Positions 53,165 through 63,400 of a DNA stretch of 63,716 nucleotides are shown in pieces. Under the pieces are notes generated by a model. That model did not search any database, was not told the origin of the DNA, and saw only the letters and a list, made by a program, of their open reading frames with translations. The first letter of the stretch is position 1. Each line of letters opens with the position of its first letter. The translations under genes were made by a program, and so were the position numbers. The DNA is from Candidatus Methylacidiphilales bacterium (GTDB taxonomy: Bacteria; Pseudomonadota; Gammaproteobacteria; JASGCS01), in NCBI GenBank assembly GCA_030054035.1, contig JASGCS010000005.1, forward strand, positions 50,400 through 114,115, written 5' to 3'.

Positions 53165-53476
53165 TTACAACGAATTTCTTTTTTTAAATTCTATTACCTT
53201 GGCAACCTGCTCTTGTTTAGGAGTAGATAATATTCCTAACCACAAGCGATGTCTAATATATCGTTCAAATTCATAAAAATTAAAAGCAAGATCTTGTTTG
53301 GTGCCTGATTCAGACCGAACCGTTATTAGAATAGTTGTGCTATCTTCTATTTCAATTTCTAGATGATACCCAAAGTCATACACAACTGCATAGCCATCAT
53401 CTATTGAAAAATCATATGGCTCAAGGTCGTATTTTTCTAACAATGTGATAATTGAAAGAATGTTAAGAATTAACAT
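53165..53476 (-). CDS. Hypothetical small acidic protein
   Basis: This 103-residue protein has no family I recognise. It has an acidic alpha/beta middle (YDLEPYDFSIDDGYAVVYDFGYHLEIEIED) and a basic, helical end (YEFERYIRHRLWL, KVIEFKKR). It is predicted cytosolic. It lies 24 nt behind the carbonic-anhydrase-like gene and directly before the dehydrogenase, so it is part of that operon. Coding status is supported by tight packing and plausible composition. Confidence 0.7.
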   Translation of the reverse strand: MLILNILSIITLLEKYDLEPYDFSIDDGYAVVYDFGYHLEIEIEDSTTILITVRSESGTKQDLAFNFYEFERYIRHRLWLGILSTPKQEQVAKVIEFKKRNSL

Positions 53477-53500
53477 GCCTATAGTTTAGCACACCCTTAA

Positions 53501-54028
53501 TTAACTTAGTAGGTAAATCTTGTTGTCTTCTACTTTATAAAACAGTGGTGTGACCATAATAAGCGGGTACATTCGTTTAATTCTCTCACATTCACTTAAA
53601 ACAAACTCCTGCTCGTTGTGAATTTCATGCATCAAGGCAAGATTCATAAAATGATCTTCTGCCTCAATCTTATCCCAACCCGCACCCTTAATAAGTCCGT
53701 TTATAAACTGGTCTTTTTTAGAGATTAAATTAACCATCCCACAGTTAGAATGCCCCATAATAGCTATTGAGCGCACCCCTCCTACGCTAATCGCATAGGA
53801 TACCTTAAATGCACTATAACGCAAATTAGCACCACCAGAACGAATAATATAAGCAAAATTATCAGGCATGATTAAATGCTTTCTATTATCCATACACATA
53901 CCTATCAATAATTGAGCATTATCATATCGGTCAAATGGCCTACCAAGATTATGGTATTCCAATAACCTACCCACAGGAGTATCTTTTAATGAATTGGGAA
54001 TTGCATTACTTGAATCAATCTTTTGCAT
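53501..54028 (-). CDS. Beta-carbonic-anhydrase-like protein
   Basis: This 175-residue protein has the beta-class zinc motifs: GMCMDNRK (C-x-D-x-R) and, about 50 residues on, MGHSNCGMVN (H-x-x-C). It may hydrate CO2 or carry out a related zinc-dependent reaction; the length is at the short end for the family. Its first 20 codons and upstream DNA are duplicated at 58492-58691. A TATAAT (54036-54041, minus strand) lies 7 nt before the ATG, with TTGAAA 19 bp further up. Confidence 0.85.
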   Translation of the reverse strand: MQKIDSSNAIPNSLKDTPVGRLLEYHNLGRPFDRYDNAQLLIGMCMDNRKHLIMPDNFAYIIRSGGANLRYSAFKVSYAISVGGVRSIAIMGHSNCGMVNLISKKDQFINGLIKGAGWDKIEAEDHFMNLALMHEIHNEQEFVLSECERIKRMYPLIMVTPLFYKVEDNKIYLLS

Positions 54029-54169
54029 GAACTGTATTATACAACCTGTATTGTACGATATTTCAAATTGTATAAAATTTGTAGTAGGTGATTAGGGCAA
54101 AACTTACTATTTATATAAAATATTAAAAGTCACTTGATATTTATTTAAATTTTGTATTGCGCTTCTGTA
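53970..54169. repeat. 200-bp duplication, copy A
   Basis: The segment matches 58492-58691 in the same orientation with about six differences. It includes the first 20 codons of the carbonic-anhydrase-like gene, its promoter, and a 3'-terminal relic of a barrel gene: read on the minus strand, 54100-54169 codes for AIQNLNKYQVTFNILYK and a stop, close to the end of the barrel at 58626-60434. Confidence 0.92.
54036..54041 (-). promoter_or_regulatory. Probable -10 element of the carbonic-anhydrase-like gene
   Basis: TATAAT on the minus strand, 7 nt before the ATG at 54028, with TTGAAA 19 bp upstream. The transcript would start at or almost at the start codon. The same element exists in the duplicated copy at 58558-58563. 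Confidence 0.55.
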
Positions 54170-54202
54170 CTGTTCCGCGCATTACAATAATATAAATTGC
54201 AA

Positions 54203-55924
54203 TCAGTAATAATAAGTAACACCAAACCCAATGATAATACTATCGGCGCCTTTGCTAGCTTCAGTTCTAGTTCTGAAATCAAGTGGGGAAGCAAAACCTT
54301 TTTGATTTCTAGGCGATGTAGGTGTATTTGAAAGATACCTATATTGTTTTGCAATGTTAATAATTTTTGGTAAATCAGGAATATAGAAATAGTTAAATGA
54401 GTAATCACCAACAAAATGAGCTAAATATAAATTAAATTGAACTTCTTCGTAACTTTGATTCTCGTATGACATACCAATACCAAAACAATTATTACAACTG
54501 GTATAGTTACCAAAAAGAAAAGATAGAGTTTCTTTTCTTTCATCATCAAGATACTTTCTTACGACAAAAGTAGGTATTCCATCTTGATATGTTTTTTTAT
54601 TATAGTAAGATTGGCTATCGTTAGATACTTTCTTGAATTTAATTTGCAATCCATAAAAATAAAAATACGCATCAAGATTTTCCCCCAAATAACTAAAACC
54701 AATTGAGAGATACGAGTAAGTTGCCTCATCATACACTTTATTATTATTCTTTTTAATTGCTAGTATGGCATCGTTATTTAAACAATAATAATATTTATTA
54801 AGATCACAATTACTATTATAACTTTGTAGATCAAATTCTATCGTTCTACTTCCAAAATAATTCTCATCGTCATAAAAAGGTATTTTATTTAATAAGGAGA
54901 GGAGATCAAATTCTAAAGAATAACGCCCAACTGGAATTGCGAGCTCAAGACCAATGGCTCTGATAAATGCATAACCATTACCAAAATCTGTATGTAAATT
55001 ATAGTGCTTAGGTAGACCACTTTCAACAATCTTTAATTTCTTTCCTTCTATCCCTGGTACTTGACCCCAAAATCCTTCAAAATATGTTACGCCAATATTC
55101 ACATCTTTTGAATAAAGGAGCCTAAACGCTGATTGTGAGTTTGAATTAGAAGCGTACCCTACGGAATCGTAAGCATACAACAATGAGCAATCACCACTGC
55201 CCACTTGCTGATTTTTTGCACAATCAGGTGTTATTTGAATATTATCGTGCTTAGCGTATTCTTTAAGATAATCAATATATACATGTGAAGTTGGGTCTCT
55301 TGTGTGATTAAAGTAATAGTACAACCCTATTTCTAATTCAGGGATTGGATAGATAAGTAAAGAGGTAGAAAGCATGGGATACAAATACTCACTTATGGAT
55401 TTTTTCACACTATATTCTGAATGATTAATCGGTAGTAATAAATTAATCGGTGAAAATATTTTATTCTGGCCCCATACAAATTTTTGATTGCCTAAGCGCC
55501 ATACTAAATAATCATTTTCAACCTGGATAAAGGTCTCATCAAAACGATAGTAGGAGTGGCGACTTGAGATTTCAAATACTGAGTTTCCATCTTTATTATA
55601 GCCATAATTCATCTCAAAATTATATTTAGCACTTGAATTAAATAAATATAAATCTACTTGTACAGTAAATATTTCATCAAAAGTATCTCTCCATTTTAAT
55701 CTCGCAGAAATACTTTGCAAATATTGAAAATCTTCAATGTTGCCTTTTGTCAAAATTGAATAATTTATCTCACCTGATAGATTTTTATCTATATTTCCAG
55801 TTTCATCATTTGCAATTGCTAATTGAGTACATTGGCAAAGTGCAATGATAATTAAAATACTATAACCGAATGATTTGTATTTATTCACATAAACCAGTGG
55901 ATGTTGGTCTTCTGTCGTAAACAT
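54203..55924 (-). CDS. Outer-membrane beta-barrel, paralogue 1
   Basis: This protein of about 573 residues has a signal peptide (hydrophobic segment FGYSILIIIALCQCTQLAIA, cleavage after AIA) and then a barrel rich in alternating Tyr/Phe strands, ending in VTYYY, the aromatic C-terminus of outer-membrane proteins. It shares with its two paralogues the blocks NLSGEINYSIL, RLGNQKFVWGQNKIFSPINLLLP, YPMLSTSLLIYP and YYFNHTRDPTS. The frame extends to a GTG at 55948; I prefer the ATG at 55924, which has a GGAAG site. Function unknown; the WGQ-SP block recalls DUF1302-type porins. Confidence 0.8.
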   Translation of the reverse strand: MFTTEDQHPLVYVNKYKSFGYSILIIIALCQCTQLAIANDETGNIDKNLSGEINYSILTKGNIEDFQYLQSISARLKWRDTFDEIFTVQVDLYLFNSSAKYNFEMNYGYNKDGNSVFEISSRHSYYRFDETFIQVENDYLVWRLGNQKFVWGQNKIFSPINLLLPINHSEYSVKKSISEYLYPMLSTSLLIYPIPELEIGLYYYFNHTRDPTSHVYIDYLKEYAKHDNIQITPDCAKNQQVGSGDCSLLYAYDSVGYASNSNSQSAFRLLYSKDVNIGVTYFEGFWGQVPGIEGKKLKIVESGLPKHYNLHTDFGNGYAFIRAIGLELAIPVGRYSLEFDLLSLLNKIPFYDDENYFGSRTIEFDLQSYNSNCDLNKYYYCLNNDAILAIKKNNNKVYDEATYSYLSIGFSYLGENLDAYFYFYGLQIKFKKVSNDSQSYYNKKTYQDGIPTFVVRKYLDDERKETLSFLFGNYTSCNNCFGIGMSYENQSYEEVQFNLYLAHFVGDYSFNYFYIPDLPKIINIAKQYRYLSNTPTSPRNQKGFASPLDFRTRTEASKGADSIIIGFGVTYYY

Positions 55925-55948
55925 AAATTGATCTTCCCGCTTTTCCAC

Positions 55949-56212
55949 CAGATAATGTAGGATGTAATGCTTTAAGATAAATATTTTACTCTATAATTTT
56001 TAGCTATAGCATTTAATCTACTATGCTTATTTGTTATAGTTGTTGTTATTTTTGATGGGTTAGTAACTGTACAACTATAATTTTGATCGTTTCTGTTTTT
56101 ATATACATTAAACCCAGGCTTATATTTAATACATTTGCATTAATATTTCTAGTATATGCCGAGGCTTTAGTTAAAACAGCCCAGATATTTTTATAGAATG
56201 AGTTGAGGTTCC
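55949..56212. other. Spacer between barrels 1 and 2, possible decayed gene
   Basis: Minus-strand reading shows two partly open frames in succession that look like one broken protein: one runs NLNSFYKNIWAVLTKASAY and on, the next runs KYKPGFNVYKNRNDQNYSC and on to a stop. A single frameshift would join them. I do not recognise the protein. It may be a relic of a gene in the duplicated array. Confidence 0.3.
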
Positions 56213-58150
56213 CTAATAATAATATTTCACACTAAAAGTAAGTGATCCGGTACGACCTATAGGGTGACTCTCATTACTATATTCTGCACTATAGAGAGAT
56301 TCTGGCCCATCTGTTTTGTGTCCATATTGCTTAAGTTTATTTTCAATCTGAGGTAACGAAGGTAGATACACACCTGAAAAACCAAGTTCAGCTGATATGA
56401 CACTTAATGTAACTGTAAATTCAACATTGTCAATTGATTTGTTGGTGTAATATAACCCTAAAGCTATTTCTTTATCTAACTCTTCTGTTATTTTCCAAAT
56501 AAACCCAACTGATTCACTTCTCTCATGTCCAAAGATATACTGTGTAGCTATGAGAGGTAAATAATAAAGTTCTGTTTTTGATTTTAAGATTTTTCGATTA
56601 AATAAATCATATATTTCGTAGAATTTTATAAAATTTATGTTACGGTATTTTTTCTTATAAATAAACACTTGAAATGTTGTATTCCATTCTTCGCCTTGAT
56701 AATCAAAACCCAGAGACGCAAGTTCATAGTCAACTAAAATATCCAACTTGCCTTTGTTTTTAATTAAAATATAATTAAAATAAACTTGCTCAAGATCTGA
56801 AGTGCAACCTTGAAGATATTTACCATCAATTAAAGTAAAATCAGCATATAGTGCTTGACGAATGTCTGCACAGGTTGGAATAGCTAAATAGTGTGGTTGA
56901 TCTGTGGCTATTATTGAGTTCAAAGCAGTTCTTGAATCAGGTATTGCGTTTAATACTTTTAAATAATCAAATTTAAAAGTATAACGATCATCGGGTACTG
57001 ATAATTCAAAAGCCACAGCTTTAATTTTTGCAAATCCAGATCCAAAATCAGTAAAAGTACTATACAGTGGAGTAAAACGAGATGGGTCAACATACTCGCT
57101 GCGAATTGGGTTTTGGTAGGTAGGCGGTGCGACATCAAGGACTTGCACCGCTCTTCTGTGCTTCCCTTCCACTCCATGTAACTGCCCCCAATATCCATTA
57201 AAAAAAGTCAGGCCAAGAGTTACAGCAGGATTAGAATATAAAATTCTTATCGCTTGCTGATCATCGCTAGTATCTATCAAACGGTATTGAGCAAACTGTG
57301 GAATAAAGGTATATCCTGGTCTACCCCAATCATTTGCAGTCAATGCATTATCAAGCCTGGGAAATGCGCTTTTTTCAAGCCTACTTACATCAACAAAAGC
57401 AGAATTAAAGTACTTATATCCTAACGGATCTCTATCGTGATTAAAAAAATAATGTAATTCTATTTGCCATTCAGGATCGGGATAAATAGATAACGTAGCA
57501 GATAAAATTGGATAAAGAATATTATTTTTATTTGCCTGATGAACACTACCTGTAAGTTGCAAGGGTAATAAATATGATATAGGAGAAATATCAAATTGTC
57601 CCCAGTTTAATTTTTGCCTACCAACTCTGAATCGAAGTAAGTCAGTTTCATAATTAATATAGGCTTCTGAGACAAGCAACTGTGTGTATTTATTTTTAAT
57701 AGGGATAGTAATTTCATAATTAAAATGCTCTTTGCTTGCTTGAATATCTATGCATCTTTGAATAATTTCTGAAGGCTGGATTGTTTTAGTATTACCATAA
57801 TGATAAATATATGGTCTAAAAGCAAGGTAATTATATCTAGGCAAAAAATTAAATTGAGGTTTCCAATAAACTCCGCAACTCATAATCCCAATAAATTTAT
57901 AATTAATAGATGTATGTAAAGCATCAATTTCAATCGCAATTCCAAAATGGGGCAAAAGTTCAAAATCTTGCCATCTAAAGTTTGCACTAATACTATATAG
58001 CTGGTTTGATGTAGTTTTTACCCCCGACAAACCAGCAATTCCAGAAATAACTAGATTACCAGATATATGTTTATTTACATATGTGTTTTCACCATTAGCA
58101 TTAGTAATTAAATTAACAAGTATGAATAGAATAAAAACTATACAGTTCAT
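56213..58150 (-). CDS. Outer-membrane beta-barrel, paralogue 2
   Basis: This protein of about 645 residues has the signal peptide MNCIVFILFILVNLITNANG; the barrel begins KHISGNLVISG and ends SVKYYY. It shares with paralogue 3 the blocks KLNWGQFDISPISYLLPLQL, FFNHDRDPLGYKYFN, GRPGYTFIPQF, VEGKHRRAVQVL, YVDPSRFTPLYSTFTDFGSGFAKIKAVAFELSVPD and others, so they arose by duplication. The frame extends to 58327, but those residues lie before a clean signal peptide and overlap the chimeric ORF. Role unknown; probably a porin-like or surface channel. Confidence 0.85.
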   Translation of the reverse strand: MNCIVFILFILVNLITNANGENTYVNKHISGNLVISGIAGLSGVKTTSNQLYSISANFRWQDFELLPHFGIAIEIDALHTSINYKFIGIMSCGVYWKPQFNFLPRYNYLAFRPYIYHYGNTKTIQPSEIIQRCIDIQASKEHFNYEITIPIKNKYTQLLVSEAYINYETDLLRFRVGRQKLNWGQFDISPISYLLPLQLTGSVHQANKNNILYPILSATLSIYPDPEWQIELHYFFNHDRDPLGYKYFNSAFVDVSRLEKSAFPRLDNALTANDWGRPGYTFIPQFAQYRLIDTSDDQQAIRILYSNPAVTLGLTFFNGYWGQLHGVEGKHRRAVQVLDVAPPTYQNPIRSEYVDPSRFTPLYSTFTDFGSGFAKIKAVAFELSVPDDRYTFKFDYLKVLNAIPDSRTALNSIIATDQPHYLAIPTCADIRQALYADFTLIDGKYLQGCTSDLEQVYFNYILIKNKGKLDILVDYELASLGFDYQGEEWNTTFQVFIYKKKYRNINFIKFYEIYDLFNRKILKSKTELYYLPLIATQYIFGHERSESVGFIWKITEELDKEIALGLYYTNKSIDNVEFTVTLSVISAELGFSGVYLPSLPQIENKLKQYGHKTDGPESLYSAEYSNESHPIGRTGSLTFSVKYYY

Positions 58151-58172
58151 ACGAGTTAATGCTAGTTCTTTT

Positions 58173-58550
58173 TTAATGGCATCGTTGATCGATTTTATAC
58201 AAAGGATAAAGGATTGGATATGGTCTAGAAACTGGGGCTGTATTACAAACATATCCGAGAATTGAATCTGCTTGAATTTGGAAATAATCATTTGTTGGAT
58301 TTGAAGACCAAGGATTTCTATATACATGATTACTTTCAGCTTTATCCCTTAAACATTCATTTCCCAATAGAACATTGCAAGTTATCTTAACGATAATTGG
58401 ATTATTTTGCGCATTTCTATTAACTATTCTCATATCTGACAATAAATATGCGTAATATGAATCTACTACATCTAGGATAGATCTAGATTGTCCCACAGGA
58501 GTATCTTTTAATGAATTGGGAATTGCATTACTTGAATCAATCTTTTGCAT
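58173..58550 (-). pseudogene. Chimeric ORF: carbonic-anhydrase start fused to a subtilisin-like protein tail
   Basis: This 125-codon frame starts with the same 20 residues as the carbonic-anhydrase-like gene (MQKIDSSNAIPNSLKDTPVG). It then switches to a relic of the C-terminal tail of the neighbouring subtilisin-like protein: DSYYAYLLSDMR matches DSYWGRFISDRS, and NECLRD ... FQIQADSILGY ... RPYPILY matches NDCLRD ... LQLQSDSILGY ... RPNPILY. None of the carbonic-anhydrase zinc residues are kept. It stops 22 nt before barrel 2, so the copied promoter may now drive that barrel. It is probably nonfunctional as a protein. Confidence 0.85.
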
Positions 58551-58691
58551 GAACTGTATTATACAATCTGTATTGTACGATATTTCAAATTGTATAAAAT
58601 TTGTAGTAAGCGATTAGGGCAAAACTTAATATTTATATAAAATATTAAAAGTCACTAGATATTTATTTAAATTTTGTATTGCGCTTCCGTA
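58492..58691. repeat. 200-bp duplication, copy B
   Basis: Copy of 53970-54169 with about six mismatches. It covers the first codons and promoter of the carbonic-anhydrase-like gene and the last codons of barrel 3. The 4522-bp offset between copies equals the distance from the chimeric junction to copy A, as expected for a tandem duplication of a unit of that size. Confidence 0.92.
58558..58563 (-). promoter_or_regulatory. Duplicated -10 element in front of the chimeric ORF
   Basis: TATAAT on the minus strand, 7 nt before the ATG at 58550, is carried by the 200-bp repeat. It could transcribe the chimeric ORF and the barrel-2 gene. Confidence 0.5.
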
Positions 58692-60434
58692 GGATTTAAT
58701 CTCAGTATCAGAAGGTGTGTCGCGTTGATATCCAGCTATTTCTTTCGCTGAACTTTCAACTTTTGGTAAACCAGGCAAATAATTAGTGGTAAAACTGATT
58801 GGTGAAGTTTGATTGCCTATAAAAATAGAATATGTTGTAGTCTCTAAGTAAGTATAATTATAAAACAATCCTACATTTAACACGCCTAAATTTAAGTCAT
58901 AGTTAAATATTCCTCCGATATTATGATCTGCATTATCACCAAAAGTATAACTAGCTACCGTAAAGGGGAATAAATATCTCTTATTTGAGCAGTGAGAATA
59001 AGTTAATAAAACATCTAATGTACAGTTTGAAATTTTTTTCTGATACAACACTATCCCAAAAGTAGCTTTCCATAGATCTGATAAATAGTCAAAACCAATC
59101 AGCGCATAATCGTAAGTCACATTTCTATCTAATTTACCCCTATTTTTATTAATAATATATTCATATTCATTTCTTTGATCTGAGACACATCCTTGAAACA
59201 ATTGCTTGTTATTACTTTGCACTACATCGTATAAATTAGCACATGAAGGTAAATAGTAACGAGTAGTCTCAAAATTTAAGCGGTTATTTAAGTCATAATA
59301 AGAACTAGGAATTGGGGTGAGAATTTTTAAATAGTCAAATTTAAAAGTATACTCATTGTCTGGAATTGCAATTTCAAAAGCGACAGCCTTTATTTTTGCA
59401 AAACCTGAACCATAATCAGTAAATACATTGTAAAGAGGTGTAAATAGGGATGGGTCAACATAACTTCCAGGGCTTTGGTAAGTAGCAGGAACACGAGGCA
59501 ACGCCTCAACTGCGAATCTTTTTCTGCCTTCCACACCTTTTAACTGACCATAATACCCAACAAAATAAGTCAATCCAATTGTCATATTTGAATTCGAATA
59601 TACCGCCCGTAAAGCCACTTGACTATCTCTTGTGTTTGTAATTTTATATTTCCCAAATCTAGGTATAAATGTATACCCATTTCTACCCCATGTTTCTATT
59701 GCTGACATATCATTAACCTTAACATCAATACCCTTATCATATCGAACAGTATCGCCCGCAGCATAGGTATAATAGTTATTGCCCAATGGATCCCGATCAT
59801 GGTTAAAAAAATAGATTAAATCCAATTGCCATTCATTGTCAGGAAAAAAACTAATTGAAGTAGTTAAAGTAGGATACAAGATGTCTGACTTTGACTTAAA
59901 GTTCGCATAACGACTTAAATTTAATGGCAAGAGCAATAAGATTGGCGATAAATCGAACTGCCCCCAGAAATGCTTTTGCAAACCAATTTTAAAACTGAAT
60001 AAATCTAAATCATACCTTAAATAGAGTTCTTCAATTCTTGATTTAGTATATTTCAAATGTACTGGAATGACAAATTCATAATTTTCATTTAGAGGAGGCA
60101 TTTCAGGATTATATCTATTAAAACTACTAGGCAGATAGTCTCCATAGTACATGTAGTCTGCTTTTACAAACATAGAGCTAAATTCAAATACCATTCCTAG
60201 GTTTTCATAAATTGAATCATCTTTCCAACGTAAACTAAATTCTAAAGAATGTAACACATTCTCATTTTTATTCGTATCTAAATTTAAACCATTTATTAAA
60301 GAATATGAAATAGTACCTGAGAAATGTTTGTCAAAATAAAAATCATTTTCTGAGTATGATTTCGAAGCTATTAGTAATAAAACTATAGCTATTGGTGGCT
60401 TTAGATTAAATTGAATGTCTTTAATTAATTGCAA
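58626..60434 (-). CDS. Outer-membrane beta-barrel, paralogue 3
   Basis: This 602-residue protein has a signal segment (PPIAIVLLLIASKSYS) and a barrel that starts DKHFSGTISYS, contains KHFWGQFDLSPILLLLPLNL and FFNHDRDPLGNNYY, and ends FNILYKY with a terminal aromatic. No ATG is available near the N-terminus; the frame begins with TTG at 60434, overlapping the stop of the subtilisin-like gene by 10 nt, so translation is probably coupled to it. It is the closest relative of paralogue 2. The last 66 bases belong to the 200-bp repeat. Function unknown; the coupling suggests it works with the secreted peptidase. Confidence 0.85.
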   Translation of the reverse strand: MQLIKDIQFNLKPPIAIVLLLIASKSYSENDFYFDKHFSGTISYSLINGLNLDTNKNENVLHSLEFSLRWKDDSIYENLGMVFEFSSMFVKADYMYYGDYLPSSFNRYNPEMPPLNENYEFVIPVHLKYTKSRIEELYLRYDLDLFSFKIGLQKHFWGQFDLSPILLLLPLNLSRYANFKSKSDILYPTLTTSISFFPDNEWQLDLIYFFNHDRDPLGNNYYTYAAGDTVRYDKGIDVKVNDMSAIETWGRNGYTFIPRFGKYKITNTRDSQVALRAVYSNSNMTIGLTYFVGYYGQLKGVEGRKRFAVEALPRVPATYQSPGSYVDPSLFTPLYNVFTDYGSGFAKIKAVAFEIAIPDNEYTFKFDYLKILTPIPSSYYDLNNRLNFETTRYYLPSCANLYDVVQSNNKQLFQGCVSDQRNEYEYIINKNRGKLDRNVTYDYALIGFDYLSDLWKATFGIVLYQKKISNCTLDVLLTYSHCSNKRYLFPFTVASYTFGDNADHNIGGIFNYDLNLGVLNVGLFYNYTYLETTTYSIFIGNQTSPISFTTNYLPGLPKVESSAKEIAGYQRDTPSDTEIKSYGSAIQNLNKYLVTFNILYKY

Positions 60435-63400
60435 TTTAAATTGTTAGAATTATTAGTTGAATAAAGGTACAAAATCGGATTAGGTCTTTTTTGCATACAG
60501 TTATAGAAATAACCCAATATAGAATCTGATTGTAATTGAAGATTAATATTTTTTACTGTTGTACTGTTTGGATTTCCATTATTACTTGTAGTAATTATAT
60601 CTCTTAGACAGTCATTGCTATTACATTGACTTTTCACAGAGATTAAATAATTTCCTGTCGTTGATTTAACACTACTTCTATCAGAAATAAATCTCCCCCA
60701 ATATGAATCAAGTCTTAAATCACGAGTAGGCCTTATCCCTTCACATTTTCTTAATGAAGGTCCTCCCGGGAAAGTGTAATAAGACCAATTATCATTATCA
60801 TATTCAACAACAGCATAAGGGATGCCAAATTCCCTTTTAGTACGAATTATATAACCTCCACATCTCATGCGCCAGTTTTCAATATAACTTAAACTATTAG
60901 TCTCGCCTGAAACATCTTCACCAGCTAATGGAGAAACTTCAGTATTATCACTCCAATTTATATAATTTAACCCACCAGCATATGATGCATTAGCAGCAAT
61001 CTGTTCTCTGGTATTTACTTTATCTCTACCCACAATGCCACCTGCAAAAAGGTGTGGTTGATTATTTCTTGAAGAAAAAGTAGCGTTTAAATTGATGGTG
61101 AGATAAGAAACTGATTTGTCGGGAGAGCAATTCGTATCGGCAGCAATACAAGTTCTAATTCCATTTTTCTCATTACTCCCTACAATCCCTCCCGCAAAGA
61201 CCCGATACAATCCAGGGTAGGTATGGTTAATTGACCCTGTTGTTCTTACATTTATTATTATGCCAGCATTTCTTGCTGCAACAGGTCCAATGAGAATGGG
61301 ATTTTCTCCATTGGGTGTATTGTCAAAGGTAATCGTTGAATTGTAGTTTACATGGAGGTTTTTAATCACCGCTGTTTCACTAGTAGCAGCAAAGAGACCA
61401 TAGTAGGTATCCTGATTTGCAGTTTCAGGCTTTTGGTTATTATCATTGATTGTGATGGTATGATATTTACCATCAAAAGTTGATTTAAATACAGGCATGC
61501 TGTTTCTACCAGGTCCTATCGGATTCCAATTATTCACGGTGATGTCATTAGTAAGCTCATAGCCATAGCAACCACTACTAGGACAACCTCCAGTATAAGA
61601 TACTCCATTAATAATTAGAGAAGTGCCATTTGTGTTGTAACGAATAGCATCAAGAAACTTTTGGTTGGAAATCTCTATTAGCCCATTTCCATCGTTATCA
61701 ACTTTAACATTTGGATCATACAAAGTTACAGTAAAGTAACTATACTGACGCTGGACATCAGTAGTTGAGGTGTCGCTTACACTACTTTCGTATGAATTGG
61801 CAAATGACACTTCTTCACGGATAGTGCATGTTCTGTTCTCAAATGAATACTTAGTGAAATCAAAAGTGAGTGAACCAGTTACTGTATTAACAGTGCAGAG
61901 GTCGCTACCAGTTATAACTGTATATGAAACCCCCCAACTTCTAGAAACTAAGAAATTGTAAATGCCGTAGTTTCTGTAGGAGGTGCCTTTGCTAGGCAAT
62001 AAGGGTTGTGAATCACCTTTAGTAAATGAACTGGCTGGATAACTAAATGCATTAGCGGGGGTTACACTGGGGACATAATCACTAACAGTTGATCCAGCAT
62101 CTATTATCCCAGCACCATATTTTTGCGTGTCATTTTGATTGCTATTAGCAAATATTTTTAGGTGTTTTTTAATTTCATTGACATCTGGGAAAGATGCTGC
62201 GTCAAACCTGTAATAAAGGTGTTTCGATTGTATAAGAGCAATAATGCCTGAGACTATAGGTGCTGAATAAGAAGTTCCTTCATCTTGAAAAGCTTGATCA
62301 ATTAAAAATAATTTTTTAATTGAGGTTGGTACTGCGATATCATTGGCATTGGCTATATATATACTTTTTATCGCCACTAATACATCCTTACCTGGTGCCA
62401 TTATGGTAAGTGGCTTTTCAGTACTGGTGCTGTAATTTGAAAATGTCGCTCTGTTTCCATCTTTGTCAGTTGAACCAACAACAATAACATTGGGAGAATT
62501 TTGAGGGTAATGTAAATAATTAGAAAGTTTGATTTTTATGGGATCGACTTCGATAGCAGCTTCTGTTGAAAAATCCAAATCATCGTTACCTGCAGCAACA
62601 ACAAGAGTGCCTTTGGCATTTTTAAAATTTGATATGGCATTATTTAAAGTGTCAATTTTTTCTTGGGCTTTACTTTGTTCAGTGGAATCTTTAACAAGTG
62701 TGCTGGGTTTAATAAGTGTTGCGTGGCCAGAAAAATTAATAATAGTGGCTCCATGGGTTCTTGCATAATCAATAGCGGCAGTAAGATCCGCTGCTTCGCA
62801 ACCTGCAACTCTTAGATGCATAATTTTTACATTAGAAGCGATACCACTCATGATTTTGGAATTGTTGGTTACAGCAGATACGATACTTGAAGTTTTTAGT
62901 CCATGATTACCAATAGTAGTATCAGATATATCATTAGAAGCTTCACCATCGCAGAAGTTTTTACCATTTCTATGTTCTTTAGTATAATCAAAATCAGATC
63001 TATCGTTATACCAAAGATCTGCTTCTCTTATATCTGGATGGGGTGTGTACCCTGTATCTATAAAAGCGATGACGATTGGTAAACCCAAAACAAGACCATC
63101 ATTTACTGAAAATAAATGTTTCCACGCAGTTCTAATATCAACACCTTTGTAAGTTGAGTTATTGATTAAATGCCATGCACATGGTGGTTTTGAAGCTAGA
63201 GCAGGGAATTGTGTGGATTGACCTTGATCAAATTGATCCCCATTTTCATAATTTAAAGGAAAGCTATCACAAGGTGCACTTTCATTCCAATAGGTATCGT
63301 CAGGTGAATTATTTGGATTGTAATAACTCTTTTCAGTTTTAACACGCAATGAAAACAATCCTTGTATTTTTGGTAATCGCAGAATATTTTGTTCAATGAT

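Noticed and set aside
54145-54414. 89-codon frame overlapping barrel 1's 3' end
   Set aside because: Different frame of the barrel gene plus repeat sequence; no coding signs.
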